Positions 21,290 to 30,302 of a stretch of DNA of 64,000 nucleotides are shown in pieces; the stretch's first letter is position 1; every line of letters begins with the position of its first letter. Below the pieces are notes generated by a model. It was not told the DNA's origin. It worked only from the letters and a program-made list of their open reading frames with translations, and searched no databases. The DNA lies in assembly GCA_963971285.1 (NCBI GenBank), contig OZ020259.1:9548001-9612000 (forward strand), given 5' to 3'. The position numbers were made by a program, and so were the translations under genes. Source of the DNA: Astropecten irregularis (Eukaryota; Echinodermata; Asteroidea; Paxillosida; Astropectinidae).

Positions 21290-23007
21290 CCTATGTGTGG
21301 GACACTCCTCCAATCTGACCTGAGAAGACTAGAGGCCTTCCATCAACGATGCCAAAGAACCATCCTCGGCATCCGATGGTATGCATCACCAACTTGGAGG
21401 TCTCTCATAGGACTGCACTCCCTACCATTGGTCATCTAGTCAGCTTTCGTCGAGGTGGCCTTTTTTAGTCACACTGCCCGCCTCGCTGACAACATCCCGG
21501 CCAAGAAGGCACTCAACATTGCCATTAACTCCAGAGGTAGAATCCCTCGGCTCCGGGCTGGTCAAGACCAAGAGGCCGTCCCAAGTAGGGTATGTTCACA
21601 CGAGCTGCTAACTTCGCTGCTAAGTTAGCAGCGAAAATTTGTGGCCGTTGGAACGGAATTTTAGCTAACTTCGCTGTCAACTTCGCTGCTAACTTCGCTG
21701 CTAAGTCCGAAAGTTAACAGCAGAAATTTGTGAAGTTAACTTCGCTTCCTCCGAGTTAGCAGTGAAACGTGATACTTTAGCAGCGCTGCTAACTGTGATT
21801 TTCCGTATGAACGCAACTGACCTGCTAGAGAAAACATGACTTCCGCTCGATGTGTATTGCCGACCTCTCACGCACGTTGTGCCATGGTGGAATACACTGT
21901 CACATGTACGTGCGTGTATAACACTGATGTTCGTGTAGCCTAGCTGTCACTTCTTCGGTCTTTGCTGACATCAAATTTCAATGATTTTAGGGCACTTTGG
22001 CCTCAAGTATGTGTACATTTTAGGGGCACTGGGGCCAAAAGCATGGGCCGACGGGGCCATTTATTTTAATGACGGAAAGACACGATTCCAAAAACACCGT
22101 TGACGGTGTACACGATGTACGGCATTGTTATTTGCGAGATCTCCATAAAAATATTCTGACCGTCCTTCCAATCATCGTAAATTGCATTTACCTGATCAAG
22201 TAAAACTTACTTGAATTTCAGTCGGGTATTTTGTCCTTTTGGCCAAGTAGCTACAATTTTCATATACTTGATCTAAAACAATATATCGTGCAAAAGTCTT
22301 CTGAAAGCGACGACGATCACACAACCCATCACGTGCAAAACTACACAGTGAAGTCAGCACGGCATCTTGAAATTTCCACAGTCAAGTGCAGTCATAGCGC
22401 TCGCTACCACGCACGTGGCCGTGGATCGGCGGCCGAGTTCAGTCAGTACATAATTATTTTGCAGCGAGAAACTCAAATTAAGTGGGACACCACGGCCGAA
22501 AAGAAAGGGGCACACGGCCATTTTTGGCCGCGGACAGAGTGGGCATTACGGCTAAATCAGAGTATGTCATTTTCGCTATCGTATTTGTAACATTTGGCTG
22601 TCGTTTTTGCATAATTTATAGCTATTGTTCGCTGTTGTTTTCGCGGCGTTTACCTGTTTTTTTTTTCTCAAACAACTACCGGAAGTAGCCGGGATAGATC
22701 AGCGATGTTATAACCAATGACGTAATGGTTTCGTGACCTCTGCACACGCTGATTGTGCAGTTAGCAGTCGTGAATTTAGCGTGTGAACGCTCGGTGATTT
22801 TTAGCTAAAGTTGCTTTTACGACCGAACCCCCGCTGTGATATTTTAGCAGCGAAGTTAGCAGCGAAGTTAGCAGCTCGTGTGAACATACCCGTAGTCTTC
22901 ATGGCTTAAGCAACTGGGGCAGCCCAGCCAAATCAACAGGCTCTGGAACCAAGCTACAAACCGCGGACACAGAAGATCAGCGCGACGGACCTCAGATGTC
23001 TATGCGG
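21290..23007 (+). mobile_element. LINE C-terminal remnant, split by a DNA transposon
   Basis: 21290-21587 translates to LEAFHQRCQRTILGIRWYAS and, in another frame, HTARLADNIPAKKALNIA, the tail found after the reverse transcriptase in several LINE clades. The remnant resumes at 22892-23007 (LKQLGQPSQINRLWNQ) and ends at a short (GTGA)n run. The two parts are separated by the TIR element 21588-22891. It is old and has several frame changes. Confidence 0.6.
21588..22891. mobile_element. 1.3-kb non-autonomous TIR transposon with GTA target duplication
   Basis: Left end GGGTATGTTCACACGAGCTG and right end CAGCTCGTGTGAACATACCC are perfect inverted copies; inside both lie several GCTAACTTCGCTGCTAA-like repeats. 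GTA is present at 21585-21587 and 22892-22894, a 3-bp duplication as made by PIF/Harbinger-type elements (usually TWA), though this is not proof of family. Positions 21965-22300 contain a copy of the TAGTGCTGTGCAT repeat family. No transposase. Confidence 0.8.
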
Positions 23008-23394
23008 TGGAGTGAGTGAGTGAGTGAGTAAGCCTAAACCGGCGATTGTGGGTTGACGGGATCCCAAAACACATTGATTTTTTTGGCTCTGAACTAACTT
23101 CTACTCCTCAAAAATGATACTTTTGACTTCCAGCAAATGTTCCTGGGTCCTTAAAAGCCTAGATTGAAGAAATTTGTTAAACATTTCAGGGTTAAAATTA
23201 AATTTTCTTACGCGCTTCTTGTAAACTTTAAAACAGGCCGTCTGATCGCGTGAGGCCATTTTGTCTGGTCTGGTTAGTCTAGTGCCCAGACCCAACATAT
23301 CAAGAGTCCTCAAAATGTCAGAGTGGAAACCAGACTATTCTCGTGTGCGGCCGTCCGAGCAGCGGTGAAATGTTACAATCTTGGTTACCGTTTT

Positions 23395-23480
23395 TACCCC
23401 ATAATTTCCCTCAAAAATCAAAGCCCTGCCCTCTTTCCAAAAAATTAACCTTGGTAATATAGAGGAGAAGACCAGCAAAG
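23395..23480 (+). repeat. Direct repeat, first copy
   Basis: CATAATTTCCCTCAAAAATC, then CCCTGCCCTCTTTCCA and AATTAACCTTGGTAA. The second copy is at 26098-26175 with the same order and about 85-90% identity by eye. The 2.6 kb between them contains a SINE and a foldback element. 23481-24477 shows nothing else recognisable. Confidence 0.7.
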
Positions 23481-24477
23481 TATATGTAGGTAAGTTACTT
23501 TTCAAAAAGAAGTTTCCTTTCCTTTATAGTTTTAGGACCCGTAAAGCTACAATCCCCCCTAAACCAGTAATACTATAACGTTAGGCCTAGTTTATTAAGG
23601 GGGCCTACTTAATACTACTATAATTAGCCTAATTTGTTATATTAAACTTAAAAGCCTAGTCTGATTACCTTGTCTTTTCTAGCCATGACCTGTGTGATCT
23701 TCAAGTTCCATATAATAAAGTCAACCGATGTGTGTCGTTCGTTCCGGTCCGCGATCCGGAACTTCGTGTTTGAAATCAAATCAAATCAAATTTCGCTGCC
23801 CTATCTAGTGAAGTGCTAGTGACACTACTACCTAGGCCTGCGCCTACGGATGTAATGCATGCACTTCACACGTGTAGTATTGATATACCCGTGGTTCTTC
23901 ATGTACACGTACGTACGTACTACGGTGACCAATCTCCGCCAAGAATACACTTTTTAAATTTTATGGCGTAATTAAGCCTATTTTTGGCATATTATAAGAA
24001 ATACCCATAGAGTTATTGAAAAAAAATACCCTATTTCGGCGTAATAAAGGCCTATTATTTTACTCATCCATGCATATGTGACTTTGTCCCAACGATTTAG
24101 TCGCGCGATAAAGTCGTAGGCGCGCAGCTATCCAAAACTTACGCAATGACTTTTTCAAAATTTAAATGAAAATAAATTACAAAAAACAGACCTTAAAAAT
24201 GTCATCTCATAATGCCTCATCTTCTTCATCCTCAGAAGAATATATTTTGCTTAGGGGGCCTACTGACTACGACTATACGCCGTGCTACTGCCGTGCCAAA
24301 CTTAAATTAAATGTGCGCACCGTGTCGGCAGTACTACGGCTACGCCGAACTTAATTATAATTGTCGCACCACTGCTATGCTGTTGTTCCGCGATCCGAAT
24401 ACCGATAGCGCGGCAGAACCTGTCGAGATCGAACCAAACGAACAAAGCGGCTATTATGGGACACCACCAACCCGGAG

Positions 24478-24655
24478 TTGGGTAAATTAGTTGGTAGAGC
24501 GCTTGTATGGTATATATATTCCGGAGGTCCCCGGTTCGAATCCCGCTCCAGTCAATTTTTCTTTGTTCATTTTTCAATGACTTTAAAATTCAGTCAGTTT
24601 CCCTTGGGTATTTGATGATCAGATTTGTTTAATTTGATGTACCCCTAGATCCTCC
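24478..24655 (+). mobile_element. tRNA-like SINE copy (same family as the 55.6-64 kb array)
   Basis: TTAGTTGGTAGAGCGCTTGT, then CGGTTCGAATCCCGCTCCAG, then a tail with TTTGTTCATTTTTCAATGAC and TTCAGTCAGTTTCCCTTG. The head is decayed: its anticodon arm carries a TATATATA run. 24656-25145 holds nothing recognised. Confidence 0.75.
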
Positions 24656-25145
24656 GTAGAGGTTTTCTGCTGTTACGGTGAAATAGTGTACAGCCGAAAA
24701 AATCGTGTCCCGTCATCTCTTTGGGTACCGTACGGTACGGGATATACGAACGATTTACCATAAAGATAGCGGCGCTTATACCAAGTGAACCAAAACACTT
24801 AAAAACCGATAGCGTGACAATCGACAGCCTAGATATGAGATTGTAATGTCAGGGTGAGCGTACTACTACTACTAAGTACTAGCCCTACATGACTTTATAA
24901 ATAAGAAGATTTTACGTTAATGTTAGGCCTACACCACGACTAGGATTACGAGCATGTTGAACACGTATTTCTGGAGTAGGACTCGGAGTGTACGTTTTGG
25001 ACTTTGGTAGGTTTTGTTTGATTGAAAGGGTTTTCGCTGGCGGTGGCTAAATTCATTGGACTTTTCATGCTGTTTCTTTTTTGTGGTGAACGGCGAAAGA
25101 GTGGCATTGGTTTACCATGGAGGAAATAATTTCGGCATTAGGGCC

Positions 25146-26095
25146 TAGGCCTACCTCAGTTTAGTACACTCAGGTGAGCTGGTACCGAGACCCAGTAGGC
25201 CCTAGTATTATTTACTGTAGAAGCCAGGTAGGCCTACCGGTAACAGGTCAACTCGCCCCCTAGCCGACTCACCCCTTACCGACTCGCCCCTTACCGACTC
25301 GCCCCCTGACCGACTCGCCCCTTACCAACTCGCCTCCTGGCCGACTCGCCCCCTCCCCGACTCGCCCCCTAGCCGACTCGCCCCCTGACCGACTCGCCCC
25401 CTGGCCGAATTTTGTGTTTTTGTCCTTATGACGATGTTTTTGAGTTTTTGTGACTCTTTGAGATAACATTTTTTGTTTTATTATTCGATGTTCTTTCTAA
25501 ACATATTTTGTTATCATTTTGTTTTAAAATGTCTTGCTTTAACTTTAAGTGTTATTGTTGACATTTTTTGTAGACCTTTTTTATTATGACGATATGTTTT
25601 GTTCTATGGTTTGTTTTAAGTGTTGTTGTTCACTTGTTTTTCTTGTTTTTAAGTTGCGTTTTTGAATTTTTGCTGTTTTTGGTTCTGCAAAGGAAATATT
25701 AATTAAATTGCTTGAACTGCAATCGAACCATGCAGGAGTTTGTGTGTGGACTTTGTGCATTTTTCATTCTTAATCATAAAATGTTTGACATAAACACATA
25801 GTAGGCCCTACAAAAGGGTGAGAAGCATTTGGTTATTAATTATGATGCCTAATTAACTTCGCATTTTGCATCTCATTTCTGAATAAATTAGGGGGCGAGT
25901 TGGCCAGGGGGCGAGTCGGTCAGGGGGCGAGTCGGCCAGGGGGCGAGTCGGGGAGGAGGCGAGTTGGTAAGGGGCGAGTCGGTCAGGGGGCGAGTTGGTA
26001 AGGGGCGAGTCGGTAAGGGGCGAGTCGGCTAGGGGGCGAGTTGACTTGTAATCGGCCTACCAGCTACCCGAGTGTACTAAACTGAGGTAGGCCTA
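25146..26095. mobile_element. Foldback element with tandem-repeat arms
   Basis: Outer ends TAGGCCTACCTCAGTTTAG and CTAAACTGAGGTAGGCCTA are perfect inverted copies. Inside them, 25252-25407 is a run of about ten units of the form CGACTCGCCCCCTGAC, and 25888-26043 is the same run inverted (GGGGGCGAGTCGG). The 480-bp centre is AT-rich and non-coding. This architecture matches Foldback-type transposons; no transposase is present. Confidence 0.85.
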
Positions 26096-26097
26096 AC

Positions 26098-26175
26098 CCC
26101 CATAATTGCCCTCAAAAATCAAAACCCTGCCCTCTTTCCACAAATTTAACCTTGCTAACTTAAGAGGACACCAGG
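26098..26175 (+). repeat. Direct repeat, second copy
   Basis: CATAATTGCCCTCAAAAATC, CCCTGCCCTCTTTCCA and ATTTAACCTTGCTAA, matching 23395-23480. It begins immediately at the right edge of the foldback element. Confidence 0.7.
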
Positions 26176-26341
26176 CAGGAACGTAGGCCTATATTTAACT
26201 TAAGTTAGTCTCTTTAATACAATAAGTTGTTTTTAGGCCTATTCCCTTTACGTACCTGTAAGTACACCATCACTAGTCCGAGTAACTTGGATAAACCCTA
26301 AAAATCGCCTTTTTTAACATTTGGACATGATCTGGCGATAG

Positions 26342-26574
26342 CACCGGCGCACCCAGGATTTTGTCTTGGGGGGGGCTCAAAGAAAATTTTTCTCCCACAA
26401 AAGATTTTGTGACTCCCCCCCCCCTACCTCCTCTCCCTTTCCCTCTCCCCCCCCCCTTTTTCGTTTTTTTCCTTCTTTTTTTTCGGTTTTTTTTTTTCAG
26501 GGACCCTCTTGGGGGGGGGGGGGGGGGGGGGCTCAAGCCCCCCGAGCCCCCCCCCCCCCCTGGGTGCGCCACTG
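26342..26574. mobile_element. hAT-like MITE with 8-bp duplication
   Basis: Ends CACCGGCGCACCCAGG and CCTGGGTGCGCCACTG are inverted with two mismatches. GGCGATAG at 26334-26341 is repeated at 26575-26582, an exact 8-bp target duplication as in hAT elements. The 233-bp body is dominated by long C, T and G runs. Confidence 0.85.
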
Positions 26575-27064
26575 GGCGATAGTAGGGTCCAAGTACCTTG
26601 TTTGCATTTGAGTGGCAAGAGCTCCATTTTGCCTTTACCCTGAGTCCCTAATGTCCACGAAACTAAACTCCATGATTTGTTTGGGGAAGAATTCCACTGA
26701 GTGACAACCATCACTTGTGCACAAACCATATGGGTCCGACAGAGGACATTTTGAAAAAATGGCTGCAGATGCAAAGTGTATCATTGTACTTTTTGTAGGT
26801 AAAAAAAACCCTGTAAAACTAATTTTTCACATTTTGCTAGTTCGTAAGTTGTATCCAGTATTCAGTAAGTTAGCTCGAAAAGGATCCGTTTTTCCATAAT
26901 AGTCGTCAGTGGCCGATGTCTTGCCATTGTTTATTTTATTTCCATTTTGATGTCAGCAAGTAAGGGTTTGGGAGGTTGCCAGTTTTTAGTTTAGGGAAAT
27001 TGGGAGGATGTCTGTGACAATGAAAAGCACTTGGCACTCGTGCAAGGAAAAGTAGACGGCGGCA

Positions 27065-27203
27065 CAATGGGAGACTTTTGAGAACCGGTCTTCAAGTCAA
27101 CAGCGCACACACAAAAGTGCAGTCGCAAAACAACGTGCACATGCTCACAATTGCTTGCGCGTGCGCTGTTGACTGAAGACCGGTTCTCAAAAGTCTCCCA
27201 TTG
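27065..27203. repeat. Hairpin MITE, 139 bp
   Basis: CAATGGGAGACTTTTGAGAA, then CCGGTCTTCA at the left, mirrored by TGAAGACCGGTTCTCAAAAG and TCTCCCATTG at the right, giving arms of about 40 bp with one or two mismatches. Non-coding. Confidence 0.85.
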
Positions 27204-27299
27204 CAGAAAACCCTGGGCGCCACTCACCTCTCACACAGCAGGATATGCATGTATACACACTCCACAAACTATAAGTTTCATGTACATCATTGAAAAGTG

Positions 27300-27520
27300 A
27301 ACAAAGACAAATTGACTGGAGCGGGATTTGAACCAGCGACCTCCTGAATACCGTTCAGGCGCTCTACCAACTGAGCCATCCAGCCCTACATTGGTGGTGT
27401 CGTTTGGCAGCCAGAAGCCATGAAACCACGCACACACCGCCATACCCCAGGGATCGTTTCAATGATACACGCAACAATGTTGCAACCTGGGAACGGTACA
27501 TGGGGGATCACTGAGTTAGG
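27300..27520 (-). mobile_element. Single tRNA-like SINE unit, minus orientation
   Basis: tRNA-like head at 27314-27385. On the minus strand it has a 7-bp acceptor pairing (GGCTGGA with TCCAGTC), a GCTC/GAGC D stem, a perfect CCTGA/TCAGG anticodon stem around ACGGTAT (anticodon position GGT, C instead of T at position 33) and a TTCAAAT T loop. Upstream on the minus strand is the body containing GATCCCCCATGTACCG and TATGGCGGTGTGTGCG, exactly the order seen in the 55.6-64 kb array. So the unit is body, then head, then a short TTTGTTCACTTTTCAATG tail. Confidence 0.8.
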
Positions 27521-27521
27521 A

Positions 27522-28310
27522 CTTCTTCCATTTGATGATGTGGTCCTCTCTGTGGGAGTGCTCGACTATGCATAATTTCTCATAGTCCCCTCTATGTCCA
27601 TTGGTAATGTGCTCTGTGATCCTTGTGGTGAAATGTCTCCCAGTCTCGCCAATGTACACTTTCCCACAATTGCAGGGAATCCTATACATCAGCCATAGTC
27701 ATGGCATCCTGTTTGTCCTTGTGGGTGTGCTTGGATCTTGTTGGCGGAGGAGTGGAATACCTGGATAGTAGATTGGTTCAGGAGACGTTGAATTTTGAGG
27801 GAGGAACTGCCTATACGTGTATTGAGGTGCCAACGTTTGTGTATCTGTTCATTTGTAGGGTTTTGGAAATGTGGGTGAATTCCTCTTGAAGGTGTGCTTG
27901 ATCACAGTTGTTGTATGGATGTTGAACTAGGGTGCAGTCAACTGATGACTTGATACTTGGCTGATGGATTGAGGAGTTGTGAAGATACAGTCCGTGTGGG
28001 CAGGATTCCTGTAGGCAGAGTGCCTAAGAGTACCATCAGGTTGACGTGATACTTGATGTCCAGGAAGGAGATTGAATGATCTCATTCCTGCTGCATAGTG
28101 AACTTGACTTTGGAATGCATGTTGTTCAGATGTTGTAGGAAGAGCTGAAGGTTTTGAGGTCCATATGGCCAGATGATGAATGTACATACATGTATCATCT
28201 ACATAGCAGAGCTAGGTGCTCGGTTGGAGGTCAGCTGTGATGAGTGCTGTGTATACGAAATCTTCCATGAACAAGTCAGCTATGACAATGGATTAAGGAG
28301 ATCCCTTGGG
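27522..28310 (-). mobile_element. Penelope-like retroelement fragment (RT end plus GIY-YIG)
   Basis: Minus-strand translation shows a reverse-transcriptase YVDDT motif near 28195, followed by QVSRQPDGTLRHSAYRNPAH, the conserved block after the catalytic site in Penelope-like elements. Near 27620-27690 it shows YRIPCNCGKVYIGETGRHF, the GIY-YIG nuclease signature of the same family. It is a broken, truncated fossil, with several breaks. It lies directly beside the SINE at 27300-27520. Confidence 0.8.
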
Positions 28311-29764
28311 AGTCCTGGCTACTTGTTCGAAAAACTTTCTCTACATCTGAATCTGGTTGAAGCTTCAATTGGACCAAGCCATTGTGTGTCAAGAGGTTTG
28401 TGTTCAATCGCGAGCAATAGTCAAAATATCCAACTGTATCCAACTTCACTAAAAAAGACTGAACTTAAAAAATTCTGTCACAATGCATGTTTTGACAAAA
28501 TTCTTTATACCTGGCAAAGTACATACATGTATCTGTAGCTCCCCATGTTTAAATTCAGTATCTGGGTGTGCTGTATCTTCCATAGCACAACCTTGGCTGA
28601 TTTTAAGTTGTGGCAAGAAACAAATCTATCATGTCTTGAGTTTCATTGATTAAAATGAGTCAGAGTATAATGAAAAGAATAACCAGCCATTGATTAGCCC
28701 AACACTTTTCATCACGTCAAAATGATTATAATCGCTCTATCACCCTGCCAGATACCAAGTGTATCCCTTTAAAAAAAAGTAGATCAAAGAATCCCTACTA
28801 CGTGCATGAGTAACAGACAACTACAAGTGGCTGGTAAAAATTGATCTTTCTGCAACATTGCAGCCTGCTGGGCACATCCATGTTTGTGTACAAACCTATG
28901 GAATTATTTTAGGCTAGATCCAGCATGCAGGTGTATCCATTCCAGGACTGAGCTTTAAGAGTAATATACTCCATATGGCTCTATGTCAAGGGTTCTTGAT
29001 TCATAAAATGGAAAAGTTACCAACTTTGCAACACCACATTTGGCCCCGTAAATCTGTAGTGTGTGACACTCACCCTTTGAAATATATACAGATCATTGCA
29101 GATGTTGACATTAATGCGCAATTATGATCTCAAGTACAAAGTGCATGTACAGTGTACGTTGACCATACTTAGGATTTCCAGTGATGCCTTATGAAGTCAG
29201 GTCATTTCAAATGTGCAGGGATCTATTGTGCAATGACATTCGGCTTTATATTTCATTAACGCATTATCACACTTTAAAAGCTGGTGACTTTTAAAGTTGC
29301 TGTACCGTGAATTGTTTGTGATTGGTCAATATTCTTGAGTTCTCCTAATTTTTACTTGTGTATTAAATATGTGCACTTCTCACACATGAAGAGTCGGCCA
29401 AATCTTTCACTATGGTATTTTTTGGGATCAAACACGTCAAAAGCCCTCCAATTCACTGTATGGAACAGCGATGACAAAAGAATTGCACAATGGCCTGTGC
29501 CACCAATCCAAGGCCCAATATTGTATTGCCAAAACAGTTGTACTTCGTAGTAGTTATATTATATCCACAAGGGAAAGATCTTGAGAAAAAAAACACCAAA
29601 ATGGGAAAAGTCATGAACAATATTAGTCTATGGCTTAAACAAGGAAAGGAATAGAAAGAGAGAAGGATATATTCAACTGAAGTTACCACATGAACCCATT
29701 GTGCTTTATCTCTGGTCAAGAGTAAACCCATGAATATCAATTGGCTCTTTATTTCCTGACAGTA
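28311..29764. other. Intergenic, nothing recognised
   Basis: No coding region or known repeat could be supported. The 5' untranslated exon or exons of RNGTT may lie here or in 29952-30211, since TCCATACACAG just before 30212 looks like a splice acceptor, but none could be placed. Confidence 0.3.
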
Positions 29765-29951
29765 GAATGCCACTATAATGAACACCGCTATACCGAACAT
29801 TTGGCTATACTGAACATCATCCGTGGCTCTCACTTTGTGTGTACAATACATCCCCAATATGGTTCTTAATTCACTATAATGAACGACCACTATACCACAA
29901 TTGAATATATGCGCATCCTGCCATGTTTGTTATAGTGGTGTTCCACCGTAC
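29765..29951 (+). mobile_element. MITE with CACTATAAT/ATTATAGTG-type ends
   Basis: Left GCCACTATAATGAACACCGC and right TTTGTTATAGTGGTGTTCC are imperfect inverted ends, with an internal copy CACTATAATGAACGACCAC. The end form resembles Tc1/pogo-like MITEs. It is related to 3650-3770. Confidence 0.6.
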
Positions 29952-30247
29952 ATAATTCTCCCTTATACATACATTCCCACCAAAGGTTTGGGATGTAAGT
30001 CAGGTGTCAAGTTGTAATATAAGCAAGCCAGGGGAGTTGATACATTATGACAAATGTTTAAATTCAATTATCAATTTACAATGAATTGTATTTCATGATG
30101 CTGTACATGTATCTAAAGTGATTTATGCATGATATTTGCCATATGTATACAAACGTGTACATGTATGTAATAAGGAACTGAGTTTGTTTGTTCTCTTTTT
30201 CTCTCCATACACAGATTTTATTTGAGATACTGCATAAGATTGATGTA

Positions 30248-30302
30248 ATGGCAGTGCCAGACAGATGGCTGAATTGCCCTCGCAAAGGACAGCTCATTGC
30301 AG
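30248..30302 (+). CDS. RNGTT: RNGTT exon 1 (first coding)
   Basis: 55 nt, [19 protein letters not shown], donor GCAG|GTACAT. An acceptor-like TACACAG at 30205-30211 suggests an upstream untranslated exon. Confidence 0.9.

Noticed and set aside
22231-22688. Open frames inside the 21588-22891 element as a transposase
   Set aside because: They are short, overlap in different frames and show no transposase motif; part of the region is a copy of another repeat family.
26273-26611. Proline/glycine-rich open frames around the poly-G and poly-C runs
   Set aside because: They arise from homopolymers inside a hAT-like MITE with defined ends.
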